Positions 1 to 8,960 of a stretch of DNA of 64,000 nucleotides are shown piece after piece. Both the position numbers and the translations under genes were made by a program. A model generated the notes under the pieces. It was not told where the DNA came from. It made no database searches and saw only the letters and a list, made by a program, of their open reading frames with translations. The first letter of the stretch is position 1. Every line of letters starts with the position of its first letter. The DNA lies in contig CAVVSK010000026.1 in NCBI GenBank assembly GCA_963750965.1, forward strand, positions 44,116-108,115. Direction: 5' to 3'. The DNA is from CANKHA01 sp963750965. GTDB taxonomy: Bacteria > Pseudomonadota > Alphaproteobacteria > Rhizobiales > Xanthobacteraceae.

Positions 1-2066
1 GAAGAAGGGGAACCAGGTTCCAAGGAAGGTCTGCGGCCACGGCACCGCCATGAACTTGTCGAAGGCGATGACGATGAATGTCACCACCGCCACTGCATAA
101 GTGAGCACCAGCGGCCACGGCTCCGGGCCTTCTATCCGCATGAAGATGATGACGAAGAAGAAAGCGGTCGGGATCAGCCCGATGGTCGCCATCGAAGCCA
201 TGAAGGCGACCAGGTAGGTGAAGAAGATCGCGCCGCGCTTGGCGATCGTGCCGACGGAAAGATGCGCGGTGTCGGAGGTCATATCCATGTGGATCTTCTT
301 TTCCACTTGCTGCTGCGTCTCATCCGCGAGGCTTTCGGCGCTCACATCGTCCGGCTTGCGGCACATGTCGTTGAAGAGGCTCAGCGACGCGGCAGAAGAG
401 GCCGACGAAACCGACGATCACCGGCACGATCTGCGCCTTGAAGCCCCAACCCGAAGCTGCGATCAACCCGCTGATGATTACGCAGATCACGAATATCGTG
501 AACAACTGCGAGGGATGGAAGCGCGGCGCACCGAAGCCGCCGAGCATTTTGCGCAGCCCACCATGGATGCGCACGTCCTGCAGCAGCGGCCGCACCAGCC
601 CAAAGAAAGCCATCAGGAACAGAATTGCCACCACCGGCCGCGCGAACCAGCTCACGCCATAGCGCTCAATCGAAATGAACAGATAACGTTCGATAGTGTC
701 GCCCAGCACCACGCCGAGAATGAGCGGCGGGCGCGGCCATTTGAACTGCTTCATCAGCCAGCCGACGAGGCCGAAGAACAAGAGGCTGTAAAGGTCGCCC
801 CAGTCGCGCGAAGCTTCGAAGGCGCCGATATAGACGATGCTGAGAACCGCGGGCAGGATCAGCGTGTAGCGCAGCGTCGCCAGCTTGGCGAATTGCGGGC
901 TGAAGGCGTAGCACATGCCGGCGCCGAGAATGTTGGCCAAGCCCACCGACCACACCATCGAATAGGTGATGGGAAGGTTCTTGCTCAGCATGTCGGGTCC
1001 GGGCACGAGGCCGTGCATCAGGAAGGCGCCGAGCAGGATCGCCATGCCGGCGCTTCCCGGCACGCCGAAGGCGATGGTCGGAACCAGCGAGCCGCCTTCC
1101 TTGGCGTTGTTGGAGCTTTCCGACGCGATGACGCCGCGCACGTCGCCCTTGCCGAAAGTTTCCGAAGCGCCTTTTTCCGTCTTCAGCGCGTGACCATAGG
1201 CGAGCCAGTCAATGACCGAGCCGCCAATGCCGGGAATGGCGCCGATGCCGCCGCCGATCCACGAGCAGCGTAGGATCAGCCAGATATTGTCATAGCAATC
1301 CTTCACGCCCTGCCATTGGCCTTTGTACACGCTCTGCTTCACACCGCCTGTTGCAATGGCAAGGCGTGTGATCAGCAGGTCGCACAGCTCGGGCAGCGCA
1401 AAGATGCCGAGCAGCATCGGCGTCAGCGGCATGCCGTCCCAGAGATAGAGGCTGTTGAAGGTCCAGCGCAGCGTCCCGGTCTGCGGGTCCGAGCCGATCA
1501 TCGCCAGCATGATGCCGGCGCAGCCCGCGGTCAGTCCGCGCAGCGGCGCGTTGCCTGACAGGATGGCGACCATGGATATGCCAAGGACGGCGAAAGCGAG
1601 AAGCTCGGGCGAGCCGAGATAGAGCATGATCGGCCGCAGGATCGGGAATCGTGATGCCCAACAGAATGGCGCCAAAAATGCCGCCGAGCAGCGAGGACAT
1701 GTAAGCCGCGCTCAGCGCCCGTCCGGCTTCGCCGCGCTTTGCCATCGGGTGGCCGTCGAGCACGGTCGCCGCCGAAGCGGCGCCCCCTGGCACGCCGAAC
1801 AGCACGGCAGGAATGGGATCGCCGGTCGCGGTGGTCGCGCCGAGGCCAAGCAGCAGCGCAAAGGCGGCGTAAGGATCCATGGCATAGGTGAAGGGCAACA
1901 GCATCGCCGTTCCGGCGAGGCCGCCGATGCCCGGCACGATGCCGAGCACCAGACCCATGACGCATCCGAGCGCCAGGAATCCCAGCCGGTGCGGCTCCAT
2001 CAACAGGACAAAGGCCTGCCCCGCCGAATTCGCCATAAAGGCCGCTTCCGCCGCAAAACTTTCCAT
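1..2066 (-). pseudogene. TctA-TctB fused tricarboxylate permease, frameshifted, 3' end cut by window
   Basis: Membrane permease of the tripartite tricarboxylate transporter family, which takes up carboxylates with a periplasmic TctC-type binding protein. The N-terminal part (from 2066) has the family motifs VPGIGG (about residue 45) and PAVLFGVPGGA (about residue 87). The reading frame then shifts near 1645 after GITIP. The rest of TctA continues in another frame (LRPIMLYLGSPE onward), and a second shift near 385 leads into a TctB-like four-helix tail (RGAIFFTYLVAF) that runs off the window edge. Each shift equals one extra base. Such TctA-TctB fusions of about 650 residues are known in Hyphomicrobiales. 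No tctC gene is visible. Either a pseudogene or a read error; the identity of the family is clear. Confidence 0.85.
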
Positions 2067-2656
2067 GACCCTAAAATCCCATCACTCAAAAATTTCAACA
2101 AGCCGCGATGTGAGCGCCGGCGAGTGCCGGACTCACGTTATTCCTGAGCTTGATTATCGTGCCGCCGACTATCGGGATTTTTTTGGATTTCGCTTTGTTA
2201 TCCATCGATCGCCGCCCGGGCAGCACAAAAAAGCGGCGGCAAACCCCTCCCAAGGTTCCCATCGCTTTCCCACCCATGTTTATCGGCTGGCGAGAAAAAA
2301 GCAACGGTCCCCGCCGCGCTTTGCGCGGGCATGGCTCATGAAATCGCTGGCGTCTTGGTATGGTCGCGCTCGCTCGAGCCCAGGCTTTTCGGCTGTGGCC
2401 TTTCGCAAGTCCTTCGCATTAACGCAGCGCCAAAAGACCAATGCTTCCAACGGGGTTGGGTCGAATGATTGAGATGGCCTGCGACACGGCCATTTTTGCA
2501 CCAGGGCGAATTTGGCAGCCGCCGATTTTATAGCCAGTGACGCTCAGCTCGTTGGCCTAACTACACTGCCGTCGTAACCGCTTTGACCAGCATCGTGGCT
2601 CCTAACGCCAGCGACGGAGATACGTCATCCAACAAATTTGCTGAGTATATTCGTTT
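2067..2656. other. Region without a recognisable gene upstream of tctA
   Basis: About 590 bases upstream of the tctA start with no reading frame that resembles a known family. Short open frames exist on both strands but have no convincing ribosome binding site or protein-like composition. The tctA promoter should lie in the part near 2067-2200, but no clear sigma-70 boxes were recognised. Confidence 0.4.
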
Positions 2657-2731
2657 CTAAAAAAGCGACGGCCTGCCTGAACCCATAAGGATGAGGGCTG
2701 CGGCGGTTGTCGCGAGTATGAAGGAATCCAT
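2657..2731 (-). CDS. Possible 24-residue hydrophobic peptide
   Basis: A 24-codon frame whose ATG (2731) lies 2 bases after the stop of the 64-residue membrane protein on the same strand. The product is one hydrophobic segment (MDSFILATTAAALILMGSG...). The tight spacing suggests translational coupling, but a frame this short can arise by chance and no family is recognised. Confidence 0.2.
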   Translation of the reverse strand: MDSFILATTAAALILMGSGRPSLF

Positions 2732-2733
2732 TG

Positions 2734-2928
2734 CTACAACCAGACCTCAGCAATGCCTCTAACCACCGACCCAATGCTTATTACGAGACCGCCCGCCCAC
2801 AGGATGGAGACATACGGCTCCACTATCGTGTTTACAAACGGCCTAACTTTTCCATTGACAGGAAGGCTAAACCAAAAGCCGCCCGCGGTCGCGGCGAAGG
2901 TTATAATGCCGATCCATATCCAGATCAT
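2734..2928 (-). CDS. Small two-helix membrane protein
   Basis: A 64-residue protein with two predicted membrane segments (about residues 2-20 and 40-60). The ATG is preceded by GAGGGCGGAT, a fair ribosome binding site. It lies about 150 bases downstream of the NhaD/ArsB-type permease on the same strand and could share its transcript. No family recognised. Confidence 0.5.
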   Translation of the reverse strand: MIWIWIGIITFAATAGGFWFSLPVNGKVRPFVNTIVEPYVSILWAGGLVISIGSVVRGIAEVWL

Positions 2929-3074
2929 ATATCCGCCCTCAGCTTGTGAGTGATCATCAAAGGATACCCAACCCCTTAAAGGCTACGCTGGAGGGCGAGG
3001 GATTTCCATAGCTAATGAGTATGACCGGCTCAGACCGCCAATCCGGATAGCGGGCAGTGAGTTCGCGCGAACGA

Positions 3075-4277
3075 TCAATAAGGCGCGTCCGGTTTCCAGC
3101 CGAGGATCACAAGCATGACAAAAAAGCCGAGCACATAAGCCAGCACAACAAACCAGCCGTGGCGTAGCCATAGGCCAACCGATTTCGCCTCCGGATACAT
3201 GTTCGCGAGCGCAACCCCGGCCGATGACCCGAACCAGGTCATGGTGCCGCCAAACCCAACGGCATAAGCGAGCATTCCCCAATCATAGCCGCCCTGCTTC
3301 AGCGCAAGCGCCGTCAGTGGAATATTGTCAAAAACCGCGGAGACAAAACCGAGACCGAGAGACGTTTGCCATGAGGGCGTGGGTAGCTTGTCCACTGGCA
3401 TCATCGAGGCGCAGAGCACCAAAGCGAGCAGGAATAGCGTGCCCTTCGCCGTCTCCGGCATGACGCGCCAATCGGGACGCCGCAGTGGACTGGTAGCGAG
3501 AATGACAGCCCAAACCGCAAGTCCAAGCACCGGCGCCTTGTCCAGTACTGCGGGAAATTTGATGTTGGTGACCACATTCGCCAGCACAGCCGCAATGAGG
3601 ATGGCGCCCACAATAAACAGCCGTATCCATTCAATTCGCAAACGACGCGGAGGTTGTTTGTCGATTGCGGAATAGCGTTGCTGGAGGCGCGATGCCGGGA
3701 TGCCAAAAACAATCAGCGCAACAGCCGCCGGTATGTAGGCATCCAGCACCTTAAGAGGGGATATACCGGCAATCCACATCATGGTGGTGGTGGTGTCGCC
3801 GAGCACGCTGCCAGCGCCGCCGCCGTTTGACGCCCCGACCAGCGCTGCCAAATAACCGATATGAACTTTTCCCTTGAAGACGTGCCGCGCCATCGTTCCG
3901 CCGATAAGCGCAGCGGCGATATTGTCGAGAAATCCCGAAAGCACGAAGACAATCCCGAGCAGGGCAAAGGCTCCCGTCCAGTTGTCAGGCAAGATAGCCG
4001 GCAGCTCGTCTGGTACGCGACTTTCTTCAAAATGGCGGGAAAGCAACGCGAAACCGGTGAGCAATAAGAACAGGTTTGCCAGCACCACCCATTCATGGTG
4101 CAACTGCAGGCCAAGCCCGCCCAGGCCGGGGCCATCTTTAAAGCCCGTGAAGACGAGCTTGTAGATTGTAATTGCCGCCAGACCGGTGAGCGCAACAGGA
4201 AGCGTGTAGCGATGAAAGACCGCAATGCCGACCAGGGTCAAAGCAAAGAGAATGAAATCGATTGGAATATCGAGCAA
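3075..4277 (-). CDS. NhaD/ArsB-type ion transporter superfamily permease
   Basis: A 400-residue inner-membrane permease with about ten hydrophobic segments. The segment SGFLDNIAAALIGGTM (about residues 115-130) and the stretch ASNGGGAGSVLGDTTTT (about 148-164) match the duplicated re-entrant motifs of the ion transporter superfamily (NhaD Na+/H+ antiporters, ArsB, citrate permeases). A second DNIPLTALAL motif near residue 318 is the inverted partner. The substrate cannot be read from the sequence; Na+/H+ exchange or organic anion transport are both possible. The start at 4277 was kept because it gives a full first helix. It stands alone apart from a possible link with the small membrane gene downstream. 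Confidence 0.8.
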   Translation of the reverse strand: MLDIPIDFILFALTLVGIAVFHRYTLPVALTGLAAITIYKLVFTGFKDGPGLGGLGLQLHHEWVVLANLFLLLTGFALLSRHFEESRVPDELPAILPDNWTGAFALLGIVFVLSGFLDNIAAALIGGTMARHVFKGKVHIGYLAALVGASNGGGAGSVLGDTTTTMMWIAGISPLKVLDAYIPAAVALIVFGIPASRLQQRYSAIDKQPPRRLRIEWIRLFIVGAILIAAVLANVVTNIKFPAVLDKAPVLGLAVWAVILATSPLRRPDWRVMPETAKGTLFLLALVLCASMMPVDKLPTPSWQTSLGLGFVSAVFDNIPLTALALKQGGYDWGMLAYAVGFGGTMTWFGSSAGVALANMYPEAKSVGLWLRHGWFVVLAYVLGFFVMLVILGWKPDAPY

Positions 4278-4382
4278 AGATCGCTCCCGATCTGAAGAGG
4301 AAGTTCCGGAGGGAACGCCGAATGCTACTCAGGGCCGATTTAGAAATTGCGCTGTCAGATGTTATAAGCTTTCGGGGCGTCC

Positions 4383-4389
4383 GGTGGCA
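4383..4389 (+). other. Single GGTGGCA arm-like site left of the first tRNA-Ser fragment
   Basis: A single GGTGGCA followed by AAATGCCGGACTGTTCTC-like sequence, similar to the stretches left of the other two tRNA-Ser copies (9172-9190 and 13658-13675). Here the partner repeat is degenerate. It may be the trace of an older element to the left. Confidence 0.4.
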
Positions 4390-4440
4390 AAATGCCGGAC
4401 TGTTCTCTTCATGGAACGCGGGAAGGCATCATCAAGGCTT

Positions 4441-4482
4441 GGAAGGGTGGCCGAGTGGTTTAAGGCAGCGGTCTTGAAAACC
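4441..4482 (+). repeat. 5' half of tRNA-Ser(UGA), attachment-site copy 1
   Basis: 42 bases identical to positions 1-42 of the complete tRNA-Ser(UGA) at 13730. Identity also extends about 7 bases upstream of the tRNA start and stops just after the anticodon (..TTGAAAACC). The sequence after it, ACAAAG, does not pair as a tRNA, so it is a dead half-gene. It is read as the left att junction of an element integrated at the anticodon. Confidence 0.85.
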
Positions 4483-4598
4483 ACAAAGCGCCGTCCCCTC
4501 TCCTCTTAGGCTGTACCGTTGCAGCCCGTGTTGTTGGGCTTTTCACTGGGCTGCACACCGCCTCGTCCCTCCCGGTCCCGGCTGGTTTCATTTAGTCT

Positions 4599-4615
4599 GG
4601 GGGCAATCCGGGGCA
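4599..4615 (+). other. Paired GGGGGCA arm-type repeats right of att copy 1
   Basis: Two GGGGCA-type repeats about 10 bases apart, inside a stretch alignable with 9405-9423. Both are preceded by a GTTTCAT(T/C)TAGTC-like sequence. They are taken as integrase arm sites by analogy with lambda-type att regions. Confidence 0.5.
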
Positions 4616-4675
4616 AAACCGCGCGCTGGCTCTAGCCGTGAACGGCTACGCCTTCGGGTTCGTGCTGGTCTATTT

Positions 4676-5185
4676 CTACGGTGTTCGATCCCTCACGAAG
4701 CGGGGCAGGCCCGCAACATCGGGGGCAATGACTCTGCCATCCGGTTTTACGGACACGACACGGGTGCAGGGCGGCATTTCCCGTTTATAGTCCCGCCTCA
4801 GGGTGAGTTCGGAAGTGGCGGCGGCCTGCTCCGCGGCATGCAACGTCTTCGCGGCGACGATGATGTTTTCGTCACCGCACCGCAGGACGAGACTCCAGCC
4901 TTCACGAATGAGCGTGGATCGGTAGCCGCAGCCGAGTTCATGACGATGTTTGCTTTTGCAGTTGGCGATTGCCTTGGCCAAGGCCTGCCCAGGTGTCGGC
5001 TCGGTCGCCGTCCCCCAAGCACCATCTGGTGCAATTACGAGCACGGTCACATCCAGTTCCCATTCGTCATCGCTCTGCGCCAGCAGTGGTGGGTTTGGGG
5101 ACGAAGCCGGCTGCGCGGAACTCGCGCTCACGCCGAGAATGCTGATGCCGATTGCGCAGGCGGTCGCCTGGATGAGACGACGCAT
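4676..5185 (-). CDS. Secreted protein, DUF4189-like
   Basis: 169 residues. The ATG at 5185 is chosen because AGGAGGT sits 5 bases upstream; an in-frame upstream extension lacks this. A Sec signal peptide (MRRLIQATACAIG...SSAQ) covers about residues 1-24. The mature part has a region with AWGTATEPTPGQAL and conserved cysteines that resembles DUF4189 proteins, which are exported proteins of unknown function. It is the first gene inside element 1, on the strand opposite to most of its neighbours. Family assignment is by eye only. Confidence 0.7.
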   Translation of the reverse strand: MRRLIQATACAIGISILGVSASSAQPASSPNPPLLAQSDDEWELDVTVLVIAPDGAWGTATEPTPGQALAKAIANCKSKHRHELGCGYRSTLIREGWSLVLRCGDENIIVAAKTLHAAEQAAATSELTLRRDYKREMPPCTRVVSVKPDGRVIAPDVAGLPRFVRDRTP

Positions 5186-5516
5186 CGTGACCTCCTCTTT
5201 TGCCATGAACAATAGAAGCCCGTGTCGCAATGGAGAGCGTGCCGTATCCACCGGGGGGAGGCGTTGGCATTTGTCAACGCCATGCGAGAAAAACGCAACC
5301 TATTGAGTTATGGGGATTTCTTGCGCCGCGGGATGCAGCACGGCGAGGCAGGTTGCGGTGGTGGCCAATGATGGTGGCCTCCCTTGTTGAAGAGAGCCAC
5401 GGCCTGGCGGCATGCCGGATGGTTTCTTGGTATTCTGGATTCGGTCATCGGTCGCCCTGCGTGGCGGTTTCATCCATTCGGGAGGCGGAAGCAAGCCGTG
5501 AAAAGCCGATTCCCCT
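5186..5516. other. Gap without recognisable gene
   Basis: About 330 bases upstream of the DUF4189-like gene. It should hold that gene's promoter. No protein-like frame or RNA was recognised. Confidence 0.4.
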
Positions 5517-5906
5517 ATGAAAGAATCCTCGTGGAGCGACCCTGCGAAAAACGAGGCATGGCTCACGGCACTTGAGCAGACCGGGCCGGAAAATGTGAAG
5601 GCGCGCCTTGCGCAACATGCCGGCGGCTCCGCGTCCTCCATCTCAATCGGGGGGCAGGATATGACCAAAGGTTTTGCCGAAGGGTGGCTGACTTGGCACG
5701 CTGAGCGCAAAGCTAAGAGGGAGGCATCAATTTGCGCGGCCCGCTGCCGACGATCTCGCTGCGGCAGGGGCGGCGTTCAAAGAAAATTGGGAAAAGCTGT
5801 TAGGCGCCGGGCTGAAGATCATTCAAAAGAAAAGGAGCCCCATGGCTCCGACGCGCACTGGCCTTACAGCCACCCTTGCGGGTTACCCTTATGCCGGTTT
5901 CGCTGA
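5517..5906 (+). CDS. Small hypothetical protein with a replaced C-terminus
   Basis: The first 69 codons (MKESSWSDPAKNEAWLTALE...) look like one of the small acidic proteins common in Bradyrhizobium-type genomes, with the pattern W..L...G.ENV+..L. After codon 69 the frame enters the decayed copy of the YTLRP cassette gene (5723-5810) in the wrong frame, so the basic arginine-rich tail is probably not native. The gene therefore seems truncated by a recombination. No strong ribosome binding site is visible. Confidence 0.4.
   Translation: MKESSWSDPAKNEAWLTALEQTGPENVKARLAQHAGGSASSISIGGQDMTKGFAEGWLTWHAERKAKREASICAARCRRSRCGRGGVQRKLGKAVRRRAEDHSKEKEPHGSDAHWPYSHPCGLPLCRFR
5723..5810 (+). pseudogene. 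Third, internally deleted copy of the YTLRP cassette gene
   Basis: About 88 bases matching the second half of the genes at 10685 and 54868: GGCATCAA(T)TTGCGCGG, then a deletion of about 28 bases, then the part encoding DDLAAAGAAFK.NWEKLLGAG. The deletion lies between CTGCCG-like sequences. The second cassette gene is absent here. Confidence 0.7.
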
Positions 5907-5940
5907 GCCTCGTCTGATTGGCATTTTTGGCGCGCGAAAA

Positions 5941-6138
5941 TTACTCTGTAGCGGTTGGCTTATTGGAGGCGATGAAGATCCGAACATCCTTGGCGAGGAC
6001 GCCGACAGTATCCACCGCTTCTTTCAGCTCAGCTTCGGTGCATCTAAACTCCTTGCACCAATAATCGACTTCCCAAGTCTCATTGACGTTTACGCGCGTG
6101 GCGTCAGCTGGCCCGCTTTTCTTGACATCATCGGCCAT
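5941..6138 (-). CDS. DUF3606 protein
   Basis: 65 residues. MADDVKKSGPADATRVNVNE followed by WEVDYWCKEF is the DUF3606 pattern, a family of about 60-residue proteins of unknown function that is abundant in Hyphomicrobiales and often found near small stress or plasmid genes. The ATG at 6138 follows AGGAAGGGA at normal spacing; a longer in-frame extension is rejected. A shorter duplicate lies directly upstream (6182-6274). Confidence 0.85.
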   Translation of the reverse strand: MADDVKKSGPADATRVNVNETWEVDYWCKEFRCTEAELKEAVDTVGVLAKDVRIFIASNKPTATE

Positions 6139-6181
6139 AACGAATTCCCTTCCTGCTGTTAGCGGGAGCCTAGCACTTAGT

Positions 6182-6274
6182 TTAGCAGCCTCTAGCGATT
6201 GGCTTATGGGCGGCGATGAACGTGAGAACATCCTCGGCGAGGACGCCGACAGTCTGCATCCAATCATCGGCCAT
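6182..6274 (-). pseudogene. Internally deleted DUF3606 duplicate
   Basis: A 30-codon frame reading MADDWMQTVGVLAEDVLTFI, which joins the first four residues of DUF3606 to its last third. It lacks the VNVNE..W..D.W core. DNA identity with 5955-6030 is obvious by eye, so it is a tandem duplicate with an internal deletion. It has a start and stop but is unlikely to function. Confidence 0.65.
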
Positions 6275-6295
6275 GAGGCCGCCAACTGAGGTGGC

Positions 6296-6487
6296 CTAAC
6301 TTCCGTTGCCGTTTTCCATGTCGGCTATCCGTTTCTGGCGCGCTATTTGAGCATCTCGATCGCGCGCCAGGTTCTCCCAGGTTTCGGCCATTCCGAGCAG
6401 TTGGCGACGACTTTCTTCATTGGAAGAGGCTGTCGCTAACTGGCGACATTCATTCGCGTGCTGCTTGTATTCTTCGATCTTTCGCAT
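6296..6487 (-). CDS. Small conserved hypothetical protein
   Basis: 63 residues, highly charged and probably all helical (MRKIEEYKQHANECRQLATA...). The pattern with EEYKQHA.ECR.LA and LLGMAETWE.LA..RD matches a small protein seen many times in Bradyrhizobium-type genomes, function unknown. GGGGAG lies about 6 bases upstream of the ATG. Confidence 0.75.
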   Translation of the reverse strand: MRKIEEYKQHANECRQLATASSNEESRRQLLGMAETWENLARDRDAQIARQKRIADMENGNGS

Positions 6488-6944
6488 ACGGCTCCCCGCT
6501 AAAGGCGGGAGCGCGGTCGCGTCTCTCAGTCAACCGACGCCTGGCAAGTTGCCGCTGCCGATGATGAACGAAGTGTGCGCCTTTTGGTCGCCAATAGCGA
6601 CCAAAATCAAACTAGGCCACCGGCTTTCAGCGTCCCCATAACTTCCATGTCCTTCTTTCTCGATCACTCTTAGGTGTGCGGGCTGTCAATTCCGAGCTAA
6701 TTGGTGACGAGCACCCAATATGAGTCGAATGCCTACCTATCCGCTTACATTCCATCAGACGCTTGAGCGCGTTTGGCGCCGTCGGATGGCAAGCGCTCTC
6801 CAATTTAGGAGTGAGCTCTACCCGGAGCCCAGTACAGTGAGTAAGGCACTCCCAAAGGCCTACTACTTTGACAACCAGATAGCCTTCGCCGGGAACAACA
6901 CTTCAGCGATGCACGGTTGATTTCTAAGGCTCGGGGTCATAGGG
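6488..6944. other. Gap without convincing gene
   Basis: About 460 bases. A 66-codon open frame starts at 6720 but shows no family pattern and no ribosome binding site. The region directly precedes a decayed ligase scrap and is probably remnant DNA. Confidence 0.4.
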
Positions 6945-7111
6945 GGCGCGCTCGTCTTCGCCCATGCTTGCCGGCTGGGTTTGGAAGGCATCGTGTCAAA
7001 GCGAATAGATGCGCCCTATCGCTCAGGCCGGGCGGCCGGGCGAAGTGCTGGATAAAGACGAAGAACAAGAACGCAGCGGCCTATATGCGCGTAGAGGACG
7101 GGACGTTCTAG
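6945..7111 (+). pseudogene. ATP-dependent DNA ligase (LigD type) C-terminal scrap
   Basis: Frame 1 reads ALVFAHACRLGLEGIVSKR, then IDAPYRSGR, the nucleotidyltransferase end of LigD/LigC ligases including the conserved EGIVSKR motif. An 8-base tandem duplication (GCCGGGCG, 7027-7042) shifts the frame. The next frame continues AKCWIKTKNKNAAAYMRVED, the usual W(I/L)K.KN motif. The catalytic lysine region and the rest of the gene are absent. A second scrap of the same tail lies at 57025. Confidence 0.75.
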
Positions 7112-7290
7112 CGGACCAATGCGGTACGCCCCTCCGCCTGGATATGTTCGCTTAGACGAATGCCGCGAGGCCGCCCCAAAATCGGAAATAGCGGGGGTTC
7201 GAACAGCGCCGCGTAAACGTGCCATTCGCTCGCCCTATTGTGGATTAACAAACATTCATCTAAGTGAGTATGGATGCCCGGAGGGGGCCC

Positions 7291-7557
7291 ATGCCGCGAG
7301 AACTCATCGAGCCGAACAAAGGCGACAAGCGTTGTGTCCGACGCAAGAAGGGCAAGTTCACCAAATCTCAAGACGATGTAGGCAGGTCACTGGCAGCAGA
7401 TCGCCGGAAGAAGGCGAAGAAAACCGCGAAGAAGGGCGAGGACGACCGGGGCGACCAGCGAGCGCGTAAGAAGAAGCGCAAGACCACGCGCAATACCCCC
7501 AAGCGGGGTCTTAAAATCATGTGGACGCATTTTTCTGCCACACACACAGGTGCTTAG
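7291..7557 (+). CDS. Small basic conserved protein
   Basis: 88 residues. MPRELIEPNKGDKRCVRRKK followed by GKFTKSQDDVGRSLAADRR matches a lysine/arginine-rich small protein widespread in Bradyrhizobium-type genomes, function unknown. The ATG at 7291 is preferred over two upstream ATGs because GGAGG lies 7 bases before it. The last 25 residues after KKKRKTTRN are not typical and may be an extension into neighbouring DNA. Confidence 0.7.
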   Translation: MPRELIEPNKGDKRCVRRKKGKFTKSQDDVGRSLAADRRKKAKKTAKKGEDDRGDQRARKKKRKTTRNTPKRGLKIMWTHFSATHTGA

Positions 7558-7662
7558 ACATCGGCTAAGGGACGGTGAGTGGCCCGCCGCTCCTCAATCC
7601 AGTGTGTCTGCACACTCAGCTTGGCGATTTCTTCAGCTGAGGCTACTTCGGCTTTGAATTTG
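7554..7662 (-). pseudogene. C-terminal fragment of an EIAKL-type small protein
   Basis: A frame reading KFKAEVASAEEIAKLSVQTH to a TAA stop. It continues past the stop of the 75-residue gene in another frame. It resembles the small frame at 8961-9077 (RAESRAANEIAKLRRQVEIL). Probably a decayed duplicate. Confidence 0.3.
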
Positions 7663-7870
7663 CGATTAGTTCGGCTTCAGCTTGGAGAGCACGGCCTACA
7701 TTCAGGGCGTCATCCCAACTTAATGCAAGGGGCACACCGTCGTTGAACCGCAGCGCCGTGAGCTCAGTGCCTTTAATGCGTCCTATCGCCCAAGAGGTCA
7801 CTCGTGTGTGGTTGGAAAGCTGACGCACCTGTTCCGGCGGTAGATTTGGCTTGTCATTTGACTCGGGCAT
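7643..7870 (-). CDS. Small hypothetical protein
   Basis: 75 residues (MPESNDKPNLPPEQVRQLSN...). Composition looks protein-like, with a proline-rich start and an amphipathic C-terminal helix (DDALNVGRALQAEAELI). No family recognised. It lies 58 bases downstream of the PilZ gene on the same strand and may be cotranscribed. Only a weak ribosome binding site is seen. Confidence 0.55.
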   Translation of the reverse strand: MPESNDKPNLPPEQVRQLSNHTRVTSWAIGRIKGTELTALRFNDGVPLALSWDDALNVGRALQAEAELIANSKPK

Positions 7871-7928
7871 GGCGCGGCCCTGTTCCGTTTCAAATGTGCA
7901 GCCTTGTTTTCGCGGCCCTTGTAGGCGC

Positions 7929-8252
7929 TCAAACTGGCTGCAGAAGTCTTTCGCCTCGTTTGCGGAACGATCGCCGCCAACCTAGAGCTAGCTCGCTGGT
8001 AGCGTCGGCAGTAAATTCCACCCCCAAACCGTCCTTTGAACGCCGAACGACGCGGCATCTCTTAGCGCGGCCGTGAGGTGACATGCGGAGAATGAACTCG
8101 TCCGGAGCTGTGCTAGGTTCCAGGCCAATAATCTTGGCACCATCATTTGAAAAGTTACTCACGATACATCGCCCGGTGAAACGGCCGTGGCTATCATAGA
8201 TTTGGGCTGGCGAGTTCCATTCGACACGAAAGTTCTTTCGGCGTTCGCGCAT
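7929..8252 (-). CDS. PilZ domain protein
   Basis: 107 residues with a single PilZ domain, a c-di-GMP receptor fold. The N-terminal arginine motif is ERRKNFRVEW and the second motif is SNFSNDGAKI, matching the RxxxR and (D/N)xSxxG c-di-GMP contacts, although the aspartate is replaced. The C-terminal beta-barrel strands end in GLGVEFTAD. Single-domain PilZ proteins are numerous in Bradyrhizobium-type genomes and may link c-di-GMP to motility or exopolysaccharide. A decayed PilZ gene is also present in the tRNA-Lys region (52143). Confidence 0.8.
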   Translation of the reverse strand: MRERRKNFRVEWNSPAQIYDSHGRFTGRCIVSNFSNDGAKIIGLEPSTAPDEFILRMSPHGRAKRCRVVRRSKDGLGVEFTADATSELALGWRRSFRKRGERLLQPV

Positions 8253-8455
8253 GTTCGCGGTCTCGAATAAGGTGGAAGTTCACGACATTAAAGTCGGCAA
8301 ACGTGAGAAGCGCTTTAATCGATATTTGAAAAAGCTACATAGTTTTCAATTCAATCATTCATCAAACGGCGGTGGCGCGGGAAAGTGGCACTGAACCAGC
8401 GAGTATCACCGTTTCGCCTGCTTCAAGCGAGATCTAGCCGAGCTGGGGGCCCTGT

Positions 8456-8704
8456 TTACCCGCCGAATGGTCGCGTCGGGCCTGGGACGAAGATGCGGGC
8501 AACAACGTCGCGCGAATGTTCCTCCGTGTGCTCCGTTAGCATCGCATAGCCTTGAACCATCAGCTCAAAGCCGACGAGTGAATTGCTTGCGACCGGAACG
8601 GTTTTGAGAGTTGCCTTTATCGTTCTAAGGGCTTCCCGGGTTCTCTGAATCACTAGCCGCAACTCCGGCGGTACCCGTTCGTTTCCCTGCTGAAGATTTG
8701 TCAT
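8456..8704 (-). CDS. Small hypothetical protein
   Basis: 82 residues starting MTNLQQGNERVPPELRLVIQ. The ATG at 8704 is chosen because AGGAGG lies 8 bases upstream; the upstream in-frame ATG lacks this. It is mainly helical (TREALRTIKATLKT), with no signal peptide or membrane segment. No family recognised. Confidence 0.6.
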   Translation of the reverse strand: MTNLQQGNERVPPELRLVIQRTREALRTIKATLKTVPVASNSLVGFELMVQGYAMLTEHTEEHSRDVVARIFVPGPTRPFGG

Positions 8705-8960
8705 TTTTAAGCCTCCTAGCCCGATAGAGCGGGCATCTTCATGTGATTCTTTTTCACTGCACCACCGGAACGCCAGCGACATCACTATCGAGCTCGCGCG
8801 CGAAATTCAGCAGCTGCCAAGCTAGCAAGCTTTGATGAGCGCCTTCAGGCAGCCGCCTCGCCATGGCGCGAAGGACGCCGACCATCTCGGCCACCGCATG
8901 CTCCCTCACGGCCGCGCGCATCTGCATTGATGTGCTCTATAGTTTTTTGCGAAAGGACGG

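Noticed and set aside
218..1273. 351-codon plus-strand frame over tctA
   Set aside because: Shadow of the permease gene; the minus strand has clear TctA/TctB sequence.
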